Shown: positions 43,803 to 54,301 of the stretch, piece by piece
How positions within the stretch are numbered: the first letter of the stretch is position 1
Layout of the letters: each line of letters starts with the position of its first letter
From: Cobetia crustatorum
Lineage (GTDB): Bacteria > Pseudomonadota > Gammaproteobacteria > Pseudomonadales > Halomonadaceae
Direction of reading: 5' to 3'
Assembly: GCF_000591415.1 (NCBI RefSeq)
Contig: NZ_JEMF01000050.1
Location: 30,714 to 94,713 of the forward strand
DNA: 64,000 bases
Position numbers and translations under genes: made by a program
The notes under the pieces: model-generated
Database searches by the model: none
Told to the model about the DNA's origin: nothing
Seen by the model: only the letters and a program-made list of their open reading frames with translations

Positions 43803-44927
43803 GTGCATATCGCTGACATGACCATGTTTCATGCCCCTTCCAGTGGTGGTGTTAGGACGTATCTGGAAGCCAAGCGACGACGACTGAGAACTCGGCCGGA
43901 TATTCGCCACAGCCTACTGGTACCGGGCGAGTCCAGCAGCGTCAGCGACGACCTGTATAACGTGCCGGCACCACCGATTCCGTTCGGTAATGGCTATCGC
44001 TTTCCACTGCGACGCACTGGCTGGGTCAGCACCCTGCTGGCGTTATCACCCGACATCATTGAAGCGGGCGATCCCTATGTCACAGCGTGGGCAGCATTGG
44101 ACGCCGGGCGCAAGCTGGACGTACCTGTCTTGGGCTTCTACCACTCTGACTTGCCACGCTTGATCACCAATCGTCTCGGCGAGTGGTCAGGTCACAATGT
44201 CGATCGCTATGTTCAACGTCTCTATCGTCACTTCGATCGAGTGCTTGCTCCTAGTCAGGTGATGGCTGAACGTCTTGATCGTCTAGGGATTGGTAATGTG
44301 CATATCCAGCCACTAGGTGTCGATCTCACCACCTTTCATCCAGATCGCTGCGACATGCAACTGCGGCAAAAACTTGGGTTGCCTGATCATGTGCGACTAC
44401 TCGCTTTTGCTGGCCGTGGCTCGCGCGAGAAGAACCTCGATGAATTGCTCGCTGTTGCACGTCTGCTCGGCCCTGATTACCACCTGCTCTTGATTGGCTC
44501 AGGCATGCCGCGTCATCTGCCGGATAACGTCAGCGTGACGGGGCATTTCTGTAGCGGTGACGAGGTGGCACGCATGGTGGCATCGGTTGATGTGTTATTA
44601 CATGCCGGCACTCAGGAGACCTTCGGGCTGGTCGTGCTTGAAGCCATGGCCTGCGGTACTCCTGTCGTGGCAGCACGTGCCGGGGCATTGGCCGAAAATG
44701 TGCCACTGGGTTGTGGGCAGCTGTGTGAGCCACACTCGCCACGCGACATGGTGCGCGCAGTACAGGAAGTATTTGCCAATGATCCTTCCGCACTAGGGCG
44801 TCAGGCTCGCCGTCATGTCGAAAAAAATCACGACTGGGACCACGTGGTGAATGGCCTGATGGGCCACTACCGCGCCGTGACCGGTACCCGATTGCATCCC
44901 CTGCTGGAGGAAGTGACGCATGGTTGA
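43803..44927 (+). CDS. GT4 family glycosyltransferase
   Basis: 374 residues from a GTG start with GAGGAG just upstream. Two Rossmann halves of the GT-B fold: the N-terminal acceptor half begins HIADMTMFHAPSSGGVRTYLEAK, and the C-terminal half carries the GT4 donor signature HAGTQETFGLVVLEAMACGTPVVA, with the E-x7-E pair. FAGRGSREKNLDELL is the usual donor-half opening. It likely transfers a sugar from a nucleotide-sugar to a lipid or glycan at the cytoplasmic face. The next gene overlaps by 8 bp, and the third gene of the unit follows closely. The acceptor is unknown. Confidence 0.85.
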   Translation: MHIADMTMFHAPSSGGVRTYLEAKRRRLRTRPDIRHSLLVPGESSSVSDDLYNVPAPPIPFGNGYRFPLRRTGWVSTLLALSPDIIEAGDPYVTAWAALDAGRKLDVPVLGFYHSDLPRLITNRLGEWSGHNVDRYVQRLYRHFDRVLAPSQVMAERLDRLGIGNVHIQPLGVDLTTFHPDRCDMQLRQKLGLPDHVRLLAFAGRGSREKNLDELLAVARLLGPDYHLLLIGSGMPRHLPDNVSVTGHFCSGDEVARMVASVDVLLHAGTQETFGLVVLEAMACGTPVVAARAGALAENVPLGCGQLCEPHSPRDMVRAVQEVFANDPSALGRQARRHVEKNHDWDHVVNGLMGHYRAVTGTRLHPLLEEVTHG

Positions 44928-45756
44928 ACAACCCGATTCCTCGCGCCATTTCCTGCTGGTACTGCACGATGTCGCCCCTGAAACCTGGCCCGACTATCGC
45001 GACTTCGTGACCGAGCTGGACGCGCTCTGCCAATCACATCTGGATCGTCCCTGCCCTATTACCTGGCTAGTCGTGCCTGACTTCCATCATCGTAGCGCGC
45101 TGGAGGACTCCCCTGAATTCATCACGTGCCTGGAAGCGCGCCGTCAACAGGGCGATGAGCTAGCGTTGCATGGCTTTCATCATTGCGATGACGCCCCACC
45201 ACCACGCACGCCACGTGATTACCTGATGCGACGCGTACTGACTTGGGAAGGTGAGTTCTATCCGCTCAACGAGCAAGAGGCCAACCGACGTTTGACCGCT
45301 GGTGCGGCAATTTTCACACGCCTTGGCTGGCCACTTGATGGTTTCATCGCGCCGGCATGGCTGATGAGCGAAGGCACGCGGCGTGCCCTGAAGTCGCTCG
45401 ACTTTCGCTATACCAGTGACACCCAACACCTTTACCGCCTGCCAGACTTCAATGTCATCGATGCGCCAGGACTGGTGTGGAGCGCGCGCTCGGCACCGCG
45501 CCGCCTGATGTCACGCTGGGTCAGTGAACGCAAGCTGGCGCGCGCGCAAGATGCTCCGGTGCTCCGATTGGGCCTGCATCCGGTTGATATGCGGCATGCA
45601 AGCTCGCGAGGCTATTGGTTACAGCTCGTCGCGCGCCTGCTCGATGATGGCCGCCTACCGATGACCAAGATTGACTGGCTGACGCAACAAGGCCTGTTGA
45701 ATGTTCCCGTCAATCATCAACATCCTGGCCATCAACCTACTGGTAAAACGGCCTGA
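44920..45756 (+). CDS. DUF2334 polysaccharide deacetylase-like protein
   Basis: 278 residues. The pattern of DUF2334 / NodB-like deacetylases is seen: LLVLHDVAPETW (Asp), ELALHGFHHCDD (metal-binding His residues in H-x2-HH), DGFIAPAWLMSEG and LRLGLHPVDMRH (late His). No signal peptide, so it is predicted cytosolic or membrane-associated through its partners. It overlaps the glycosyltransferase by 8 bp and is followed by a UPF0104-type membrane protein. Inferred role: removal of an acetyl group from the sugar added by the glycosyltransferase. No substrate can be read from the sequence. Confidence 0.78.
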   Translation: MVEQPDSSRHFLLVLHDVAPETWPDYRDFVTELDALCQSHLDRPCPITWLVVPDFHHRSALEDSPEFITCLEARRQQGDELALHGFHHCDDAPPPRTPRDYLMRRVLTWEGEFYPLNEQEANRRLTAGAAIFTRLGWPLDGFIAPAWLMSEGTRRALKSLDFRYTSDTQHLYRLPDFNVIDAPGLVWSARSAPRRLMSRWVSERKLARAQDAPVLRLGLHPVDMRHASSRGYWLQLVARLLDDGRLPMTKIDWLTQQGLLNVPVNHQHPGHQPTGKTA

Positions 45757-45810
45757 CATGTCCCTTCTCCGCTTCTCTCATCGATGTGCGACTGCCCTGT
45801 GGAGCCCTGA

Positions 45811-46815
45811 ATGAATCGTGCAGCATGGATGCTGGCCGCTGGCCTGATACTCGTTATCGCGATTCCGTTGACGCTGGGGGGCAGAGGGCTGGGTGCTCAG
45901 CTGCGCCAGTTCCCGCTCGATACCTTCTTGTTGATGCTGGGCATGATTGTGGTGTGCTGGAACCTGAATGCGGGACGCTTACGTCTGCTACTGGCCGGTC
46001 GCGGTGGCCATCTCGGTCAACGCCGAGCATTGGGCATGGTGATGGCGACTGAATTCGCGATCAGCGCTACGCCCGGTGGCAGCGGCGGCCCACTGACGCT
46101 GATGGGACTCCTGTCACGCCAGGGAGTACGCCCAGCACAGGCGACAGCCGTCTTCGCGGTCGATCAGATCACTGACATGCTGTTCTTTCTTTCTGCGCTG
46201 GCCAGCATCGGCCTGTATACGCTCTCTCACACCATCGATCTACGCCTCGGCTGGATGCTTGCCGTGCCCGCGCTACTGTTGATCATCGGCTTCGGATTGC
46301 TGATCGCCCTCGGGCGGCACCATCGTGGACTGCTCAGATCGAGTGGCCACCTACTGCGCTGGCTTAAAGTCCACCACCGTTCACGCATCAGGCTGACGCG
46401 AGCCGTTATTCACTTCCGTCACGCGTTGGTCGAGACATTGGCCCTGCCGCGTCTGACCCTGAGCCTGATATTTCTACTCTGCTGTGCGCACTGGCTGCTA
46501 CGCTACTCGATTCTTTATCTGGCGGTCTCCGGGCTAGGTCGCGATATTGATTGGAGCTGGACCTTCATCGTACAGATGCTGTCACTGGCTGCCGGTCAGC
46601 TGACGCTATTGCCGGGAGGAGCAGGCGGTGCCGAACTATCATCTACCGCCCTGCTTACGCCGATGATTGGTGCCTCCAGTGCAGCGGCAGCCGTCGTCAT
46701 CTGGCGTGCCGTCACCTTCTATTTCTACTTGATCGCTGGCGCACCGGTATTCTTCATCATGGCGGGAGGCAGCATGCTCGATCTCCTACTGAACCGCCGC
46801 GCAAAGGTCTCTTGA
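45811..46815 (+). CDS. lysylphosphatidylglycerol synthase TM region/UPF0104 family membrane protein
   Basis: 334 residues, about 8 membrane helices. Family features are TEFAISATPGGSGGPLTLMGLLSRQG, where relatives read PG-x-GG, and QLTLLPGGAGGAELSSTALL near the C terminus. The family (YbhN/AglD/MprF membrane half) is often found next to glycosyltransferases and is proposed to flip or position lipid-linked products. It lies 54 bp after the DUF2334 gene. Start ATG at 45811 has GGAG 12 nt upstream. As the last gene of the unit it would move the glycolipid product across the inner membrane; this is inference from context. Confidence 0.82.
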   Translation: MNRAAWMLAAGLILVIAIPLTLGGRGLGAQLRQFPLDTFLLMLGMIVVCWNLNAGRLRLLLAGRGGHLGQRRALGMVMATEFAISATPGGSGGPLTLMGLLSRQGVRPAQATAVFAVDQITDMLFFLSALASIGLYTLSHTIDLRLGWMLAVPALLLIIGFGLLIALGRHHRGLLRSSGHLLRWLKVHHRSRIRLTRAVIHFRHALVETLALPRLTLSLIFLLCCAHWLLRYSILYLAVSGLGRDIDWSWTFIVQMLSLAAGQLTLLPGGAGGAELSSTALLTPMIGASSAAAAVVIWRAVTFYFYLIAGAPVFFIMAGGSMLDLLLNRRAKVS

Positions 46816-46949
46816 CGACTCCAGAACGTCTGAGGGCCTAACCACATCATGAATCTCTATTCGTTATCGCCACATGGATAAGGATTTGTTATGGTCATGC
46901 ACAGTTATTGAACACCCATACAATAAACCACTACTCAAGGTGACCTCGT

Positions 46950-48095
46950 ATGTCAGACTTTTCTCCTTCACGCGTCATCCGTCCACTTCACGTCATGGGG
47001 GTTGTGGGTACACTGCTCACTGCCACGACGACTTCAGCTTTCGCCGATGACGCTGCACTGCGCAGCGTCGATCCCAGTCACGGGACTGACAGGGTCGTCG
47101 TGGCTCACCGCGGTGCATCGGGCTACCTGCCAGAACACACTCTCGCGGCCAAATCGATGGCCTACGCCCAGGGTGCTGACTTTCTCGAACAAGATGTCGT
47201 GATGACTAAAGACGACAAGCTGGTCGTGTTGCACGATCGCTTTCTGGATCGTGTGACCGATGTCGCCGACGTCTTCCCGGAACGCGCACGCGAGGATGGC
47301 CGTTACTATGCCATCGACTTCACGCTGGAAGAGCTGCGCAAGCTGTCCTTCAGCGAAGGGTTCACTGTCGATGATGGCAAGAAAGTGGCTGACTATCCTG
47401 AGCGCTTCCCGCTCGGCAAGTCGCACTTCGGGCTGCATACCTTGAGTGAAGAGATCGAGATGATTCAAGGCCTGAACCACTCCACGGGGCGTGATGTCGG
47501 CCTGTATGTTGAGGTCAAGGCGCCCTGGTTCCACCAGTCAGAAGGCAAGGAAGTCTCCAAGGCCGTTCTCGAGACACTCAAGCATTACGGCTACGTCGAT
47601 CATGACGACAACGCCATCGTGCAGGTCTTTGACCCGCGCGGCCTGAAGCGTATTCATGATGAGCTGCAGCCAGAATTGGGCATGGACCTGCGCCTGGTAC
47701 AGCTGATGGGTGAGACGAGTTGGGACATGACTTTCCAACCGGGCACTGACGGCAAGCTTGAGCCCTACAGCTACGACTGGATGTACCAGAAAGGCGCGAT
47801 GGGGCGTATCGCAGGCTATGCAGATGGCATCGGCCCGTGGAAGCCGATGGTAATCGAAGATAGCTCCACCAAGGGCAATATCAAGGTCACTGAGCTGGTC
47901 GACAAGGCCCATGATGCCGGGCTTGTCGTGATGCCCTATACCTTCCGTCTTGATGAAGGTCGCATCCCTGCCTGGGCCAATGACTATGACGACATGCTGC
48001 GCGTGTTCTTTGAAGAAGCCGGTGTCGATGGCATCTTCACTGACTATCCGGACCGTGCGGTACAGTGGCTGAAGCAGAACGGCGACGCGCTGTAA
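46950..48095 (+). CDS. glpQ: periplasmic glycerophosphodiester phosphodiesterase
   Basis: 381 residues. An N-terminal signal peptide (to about residue 33, TSAFADD) is followed by the GDPD TIM barrel: VVVAHRGASGYLPEHTLAA (catalytic His and Arg), FLEQDVVMTKDDKLVVLHDRFLDRVTDVA (metal-binding Glu/Asp and second His), LYVEVKAPWFH and VDGIFTDYPDRAVQW. It hydrolyses glycerophosphodiesters from phospholipid head groups to glycerol 3-phosphate. AAGGTG precedes the ATG. It is separated by 134 bp from the UPF0104 gene, so probably has its own promoter; glpT is not adjacent. A strong terminator follows. Confidence 0.92.
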   Translation: MSDFSPSRVIRPLHVMGVVGTLLTATTTSAFADDAALRSVDPSHGTDRVVVAHRGASGYLPEHTLAAKSMAYAQGADFLEQDVVMTKDDKLVVLHDRFLDRVTDVADVFPERAREDGRYYAIDFTLEELRKLSFSEGFTVDDGKKVADYPERFPLGKSHFGLHTLSEEIEMIQGLNHSTGRDVGLYVEVKAPWFHQSEGKEVSKAVLETLKHYGYVDHDDNAIVQVFDPRGLKRIHDELQPELGMDLRLVQLMGETSWDMTFQPGTDGKLEPYSYDWMYQKGAMGRIAGYADGIGPWKPMVIEDSSTKGNIKVTELVDKAHDAGLVVMPYTFRLDEGRIPAWANDYDDMLRVFFEEAGVDGIFTDYPDRAVQWLKQNGDAL

Positions 48096-48130
48096 GCCAA
48101 GCTCACGTTATTGATTAAATGGCGATGAAC

Positions 48131-48163
48131 AAAAGCCGGGCTCCTCAGGGAGCCCGGCTTTTT
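48131..48163 (+). terminator. terminator after glpQ
   Basis: Perfect 14-bp inverted repeat AAAAGCCGGGCTCC / GGAGCCCGGCTTTT around TCAG, followed by a further T. The A-run on the left lets it also serve the opposing DUF302 gene. Confidence 0.85.
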
Positions 48164-48206
48164 GATTATATCGAAGCAACTTGTTCAGTTTTGAATACAG
48201 CGGTTG

Positions 48207-48749
48207 TCACTGCCCAGCCGCTTCAGCGGCCAATCCCTTGAGCAAGCCCGCAATCTTGTCCAGCGGCAGGCTGCAATCCTTGGACCCATGGCGATCGGCC
48301 ATGTATTGCGGATCGTTCCATTCGATCACGCTGCCACCCTCTACCGCACGAATCAGCATTTTCTGAGGCAGATCCAGCGCCGCAGACCCATTGCACTGCA
48401 TCAACAGCGTACCCACCTTGGGATTGCCAAAGATGACGGTATGCGTTGCCGGTAGCTCAAGCCCTACCTTTTGCGCGCCTGCTTCATGGTCAATCACGGT
48501 GAACAGAGTCAGTCCTTTGGCAGACAGCGCCTTCTCCAGACGCGCCTGCACGGCAGACACATCATCACGACTGGTCAATGACTCGATTCCCTTGGAGGAA
48601 ACCTGCATGTCAGCAGCCGCCTCAGGTGCAGAGGCAGCTGCCGCACCGGAATCAGCATTGGCTGACAGGGACATGCCCGCCATCAGAGGCAGAGACAACA
48701 GTGCCAGCATTCGAGCAGAGCGTGATACAGCCGGGAACGTCTTGAGCAT
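48207..48749 (-). CDS. DUF302 family exported protein
   Basis: 180 residues. A signal peptide (about 1-33, LALLSLPLMAGMSLSANA) and an Ala-rich linker are followed by the DUF302 domain: DDVSAVQARLEKALSAKGLTLFTVIDHEAGA, PATHTVIFGNPKVGTLLMQ and IEWNDPQYMADRHGS. DUF302 is a small domain of unknown function often found in redox or metal-linked proteins. It stands alone between terminators, convergent with glpQ. Confidence 0.85.
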   Translation of the reverse strand: MLKTFPAVSRSARMLALLSLPLMAGMSLSANADSGAAAASAPEAAADMQVSSKGIESLTSRDDVSAVQARLEKALSAKGLTLFTVIDHEAGAQKVGLELPATHTVIFGNPKVGTLLMQCNGSAALDLPQKMLIRAVEGGSVIEWNDPQYMADRHGSKDCSLPLDKIAGLLKGLAAEAAGQ

Positions 48750-48883
48750 GGAACATCCTTATCAGTGATTCGTGGGGCAGTACAAACGCATCGCTTATTC
48801 AGGTGTCACAAGTACATCATCAGATTAGCAAGTAGCTGAAGCAAGCGCACCTGTCGTCTGGCCGAGTCGCCAGAAACAAAAGA

Positions 48884-48918
48884 CAAAAAAAGGGCAGGCC
48901 CTATGGGCCTGCCCTTTT
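48884..48918 (-). terminator. terminator after sucD
   Basis: Perfect 14-bp inverted repeat AAAAGGGCAGGCCC / GGGCCTGCCCTTTT (48888-48918, 3-nt loop). On the minus strand it is followed by a run of seven T, a strong end of the suc operon. Confidence 0.85.
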
Positions 48919-48968
48919 GGTGACATGCTGCACGCCTCAAAGGCTTGCGGCTGTCAGGAGATCACGGC

Positions 48969-49840
48969 TTACCAGCCAGTGACTTCCTTGATGGCATCGC
49001 CGATCTGCGCGAGTGAACGCACAGTCTTGACGCCAGCAGCTTCCAGTGCCGCGAACTTCTCGTCAGCAGTACCCTTGCCGCCAGAGATGATGGCGCCAGC
49101 ATGGCCCATGCGCTTGCCCGGAGGCGCAGTCACACCAGCGATGTAGGACACGACCGGCTTGGTGACGTTCGCCTTGATATAGGCAGCTGCTTCTTCTTCA
49201 GCAGAACCGCCGATCTCGCCGATCATGACGATGGCTTCGGTCTTCGGGTCCTTCTCGAACATTTCGAGGATGTCGATGAAGTTGGAACCCGGTATCGGGT
49301 CGCCACCGATACCGACACAGCTGGACTGGCCGAAACCGTGATCAGTAGTCTGCTTGACGGCTTCATAGGTCAGGGTGCCAGAGCGCGACACGATACCGAC
49401 CTTGCCCGGCAGGTGGATGTGGCCCGGCATGATACCGATCTTGCACTCACCCGGAGTGATGACACCCGGGCAGTTCGGACCAATGACGCGCACGCCCAGC
49501 TCGTCGCACTTGACCTTGACGTCCAGCATGTCGAGAGTTGGCACGCCTTCAGTGATGCAGACGATCAGCTTGATACCTGCATTGGCCGCTTCAAGGATGG
49601 AATCCTTGCAGAACGGTGCTGGCACGTAGATGACGGACGCTTCAGCGCCAGTTTCAGCCACGGCTTCAGCCACGGTGTTGAACACCGGCAGACCCAGGTG
49701 AGTCTGGCCACCCTTGCCCGGCGTTACACCACCGACCATCTTCGTACCATAGGCGATGGCTTGCTCAGAGTGGAAAGTCCCCTGGCCGCCGGTGAAGCCT
49801 GGCAGATCACCTTGGTGTTCTTGTCGATCAAAATGCTCAT
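48969..49840 (-). pseudogene. sucD: succinyl-CoA synthetase alpha subunit, one frameshift as sequenced
   Basis: 290 residues when repaired (E. coli 289). SucD carries the active-site phosphohistidine, here in [13 protein letters not shown] and TDHGFGQ, and the CoA-binding N-terminal domain. The true start is the ATG at 49840, overlapping the sucC stop as TAATG, and reads [14 protein letters not shown]; then one base is missing at about 49798-49799, so the frame breaks just before [14 protein letters not shown]. Adding a G on the coding strand restores it. A longer frame starting upstream (MSKLRR...) is an artefact of the shift. Since this is a TCA-cycle enzyme with a partner gene intact, sequencing error is the likeliest cause. 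Confidence 0.9.
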
Positions 49841-51006
49841 TACTTGCCCTCCGCAGCTTTGACAACCTGCTGCGCCGCGTCAGTCAGGCTGGTAGCAGCG
49901 ATGATATTCAGACCGCTTTCGGCCAGCTTCTTGGCGCCGAGTTCAGCGTTGTTACCTTCCAGACGCACCACGACCGGCACGTTGACACCGACCTGCTCGA
50001 CGGCACCGATAATGCCCTCGGCGATCATGTCGCAACGTACGATACCGCCGAAGATGTTCACGAGAACAGCTTTGACGTTATGGTCAGAGAGAATGATCTT
50101 GAATGCTTCAGCAACGCGTTCTTTGGTAGCACCGCCACCCACGTCGAGGAAGTTGGCCGGCTTGCCGCCGTTCAGGTTGACGATGTCCATGGTGCCCATC
50201 GCCAAGCCTGCGCCGTTGACCATGCAGCCGATGTTGCCGTCGAGGGCAACGTAGTTCAGTTCGAACTTGGCAGCATGCGCTTCACGCTCGTCTTCCTGAG
50301 ACGGATCGTGCATCGCCTGCAGGTCCGGGTGACGGTAGACGGCGTTGGCATCAATGTTGATCTTGCCGTCGAGGCAGTGGAGATTGCCTTCGTCGGTGAT
50401 GACCAGCGGGTTGATTTCCAGCAGCGCGAAATCCTTGTCAGCGAACATCTTCGCCAGACCGAGGAAGATCTTGGTGAACTGCTTGATCTGGACTGCGTTC
50501 AGACCCAGCTTGAAGGCCAGTTCACGCGCCTGGTACGGCTGAGCGCCGACCAGCGGATCGATCTCTGCTTTCAGGATCTTTTCCGGAGTCTCTTCAGCAA
50601 CCTGCTCGATTTCCACGCCACCTTCAGTCGATGCCATGAAGACGATACGACGAGTGGTGCGGTCAACGACAGCGCCGAGGTACAGCTCTTCGGCGATGTC
50701 GGTGCAGTTCTCGACCAAGATCTTGGTGACCGGCTGACCATCTGCATCAGTCTGGTAAGTCACCAGGTTCTTGCCGAGCCACTGGGTCGCAAAATCAGCA
50801 GCAGCTTGGGCGCTTTCGATCAGCTTGACGCCACCAGCCTTACCGCGGCCACCAGCGTGGACCTGTGCCTTGACGACCCACTTATCGCCGCCAATCTTCT
50901 TGCACGCTTCAGCAGCGTCTTCCGGGGTGTCAACGGCAAAGCCCTTGGACACCGGCAGGCCATAGTCGGCAAACAGTTGTTTTGCCTGATATTCATGAAG
51001 GTTCAT
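49840..51006 (-). CDS. sucC: succinyl-CoA synthetase (ADP-forming) beta subunit
   Basis: 388 residues, identical in length to E. coli SucC. It starts [22 protein letters not shown]; the ATP-grasp domain contains [21 protein letters not shown] and [12 protein letters not shown], and the C-terminal domain has [17 protein letters not shown]. With SucD it makes ATP (or GTP), succinate and CoA from succinyl-CoA. Translationally coupled to sucD by a one-base stop/start overlap. It is separated from lpd by 107 bp containing hairpins. Confidence 0.96.
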   Translation of the reverse strand: MNLHEYQAKQLFADYGLPVSKGFAVDTPEDAAEACKKIGGDKWVVKAQVHAGGRGKAGGVKLIESAQAAADFATQWLGKNLVTYQTDADGQPVTKILVENCTDIAEELYLGAVVDRTTRRIVFMASTEGGVEIEQVAEETPEKILKAEIDPLVGAQPYQARELAFKLGLNAVQIKQFTKIFLGLAKMFADKDFALLEINPLVITDEGNLHCLDGKINIDANAVYRHPDLQAMHDPSQEDEREAHAAKFELNYVALDGNIGCMVNGAGLAMGTMDIVNLNGGKPANFLDVGGGATKERVAEAFKIILSDHNVKAVLVNIFGGIVRCDMIAEGIIGAVEQVGVNVPVVVRLEGNNAELGAKKLAESGLNIIAATSLTDAAQQVVKAAEGK

Positions 51007-51035
51007 CGTGTCATGCCATTGGTTGCATTAGACTC

Positions 51036-51088
51036 GAACGACAGCCACAGATGTGGCTGCCACCGTTCGCCCCGGCCTGGCCGGGGCG
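51036..51088 (-). other. stem-loops in the lpd-sucC intergenic region
   Basis: Two adjacent inverted repeats: CAGCCACA / TGTGGCTG (51042-51059), itself enclosed by GAACG / CGTTC, and CGCCCCGGCC / GGCCGGGGCG (51068-51088). Neither has a T-run on the minus strand, so they look like mRNA stability or processing structures rather than terminators. Confidence 0.6.
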
Positions 51089-51113
51089 AGGCGCCTCTTG
51101 TTCGGAAGGACGC

Positions 51114-52667
<1,554 letters not shown>

Positions 52668-54251
52668 TCAGACGTCGAGCAGGAAGCGTGCTGGATCTTC
52701 CAGCAGGTCCTTGATGGCGACGAGGAACTGGACTGCATCCTTGCCGTCGATCATGCGGTGGTCGTAGGACAGTGCCAGATACATCATCGGACGGATGACA
52801 ACCTGACCGTTCACGGCCATCGGACGTTCCTGAATCTTGTGCATGCCCAGGATAGCGGTCTGCGGCGGATTCAGGATCGGCGTGGACATCAGAGAACCGA
52901 AGGTACCGCCATTGGTAATGGTGAAGGTACCGCCCTGCATCTCATCGATACCCAGCTTGCCGGCGCGTGCACGCTGGCCGTAGCCAACGATGGTCTTTTC
53001 GACATCGGCGAGCTTCATGCTGTCGGTATCACGCAGCACCGGCACGACCAGGCCACGGTCAGAGGAGACGGCGATGCCGATATCCTGGTAACCGTGATAG
53101 ACGATGTCGGTGCCGTCGATGGAGGCATTGACGTCCGGGAAACGCTTGAGCGCTTCGGTACATGCCTTGACGAAGAAGCCCATGAAGCCAAGCTTGGTGT
53201 CGTGCACCTTCTGGAAGGTGTCCTTGTACTGCTTGCGCAGCTCCATGACAGCCGTCATGTCCACTTCGTTATACGTGGTCAGCATCGCAGCGGTCTGCTG
53301 AGCCGTGACCAGACGCTTGGCGATGGTCTGACGCATGCGGCTCATCGGCACACGCTTCTCGGGACGCTCGCCTTCAAAGGCTGGAGCAGCCTTCGGTGCA
53401 GCGGCCTTCGGTGCGGCAGCAGGCTTGGCAGCAGACTTGGCTGCAGTGCCTTCCTTGACCGCCTTGGCCACGTCTTCTTTCGAGACACGACCGCCCTTGC
53501 CAGTACCGACCAGCTTGTTGATGTCCAGATCGTGCTCGGCAACCATCTTGCGAGCGGCCGGCGCGAGGATCTTGTCACCGACCTTCTCGTCCTTGCCTTC
53601 ATCAGACGCGGAGTCGTTGTCACTGCTGTCAGTTTCCGGAGCAGCGGCACCGGAAGCACCAGCGCTGAACAGTGCCAGCACAGCTTCTGATTCGCAGGTA
53701 TCGCCTTCCTGAACCTTGATCTCGCTCAGGGTGCCAGCAGCCGGAGCCACGACTTCCAGCACGACCTTGTCAGTCTCGATCTCGACGATCAACTCGTCGC
53801 GCTCGCAGGCTTCACCGACCTTCTTGTGCCAGGTCGCCACGGTGCCTTCAGCAACAGATTCCGGGAAGCTCGGCGCCTTGACTTCAAGCGTCTCGCCTTT
53901 ACCACCAGCGGCCGGCTTGCTTTCGGCCTTGCTGTCAGCGGTAGGCTTGCTCTCGGACTTGCTGTCAGCGGCAGGCGCTTCCTTGCTGTCTTTCTTGCTC
54001 TCGGAAGATGCAGCGGCATCACCGATGGAGCCCAGCACCTGTTCAGATTCGCAGGTATCGCCTTCCTGAACCTTGATCTCGCCCAAGGTACCGGCCTGCG
54101 GTGCCACGACTTCCAGCACGACCTTGTCAGTTTCGATCTCGACGATCAGCTCGTCACGCTCGACGCTGTCGCCGGGCTGCTTGTGCCAGGTCGCCACAGT
54201 GCCTTCGGCGACAGATTCCGGAAAAGACGGCGCTTTGATATCGATAGCCAT
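52668..54251 (-). CDS. sucB: 2-oxoglutarate dehydrogenase E2 (dihydrolipoyl succinyltransferase) with two lipoyl domains
   Basis: 527 residues, about 120 longer than E. coli SucB (405). There are two near-identical lipoyl domains (about 3-77 and 122-197), each with [19 protein letters not shown] and the lipoylated lysine in ETDKVVLEV (K43 and K162). They are joined by a linker with the repeat [20 protein letters not shown]. Then come an acidic linker, the E1/E3-binding domain (about 226-262, [20 protein letters not shown]), an Ala-Pro-Lys linker and the catalytic domain ending [16 protein letters not shown] (H498, D502). It moves the succinyl group from E1 to CoA. Confidence 0.95.
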   Translation of the reverse strand: MAIDIKAPSFPESVAEGTVATWHKQPGDSVERDELIVEIETDKVVLEVVAPQAGTLGEIKVQEGDTCESEQVLGSIGDAAASSESKKDSKEAPAADSKSESKPTADSKAESKPAAGGKGETLEVKAPSFPESVAEGTVATWHKKVGEACERDELIVEIETDKVVLEVVAPAAGTLSEIKVQEGDTCESEAVLALFSAGASGAAAPETDSSDNDSASDEGKDEKVGDKILAPAARKMVAEHDLDINKLVGTGKGGRVSKEDVAKAVKEGTAAKSAAKPAAAPKAAAPKAAPAFEGERPEKRVPMSRMRQTIAKRLVTAQQTAAMLTTYNEVDMTAVMELRKQYKDTFQKVHDTKLGFMGFFVKACTEALKRFPDVNASIDGTDIVYHGYQDIGIAVSSDRGLVVPVLRDTDSMKLADVEKTIVGYGQRARAGKLGIDEMQGGTFTITNGGTFGSLMSTPILNPPQTAILGMHKIQERPMAVNGQVVIRPMMYLALSYDHRMIDGKDAVQFLVAIKDLLEDPARFLLDV

Positions 54252-54301
54252 TGGAGTTCCTTAACTCAATTCTCTCTCGGTGCCCTTGCGGGTCGAATGC
54301 C

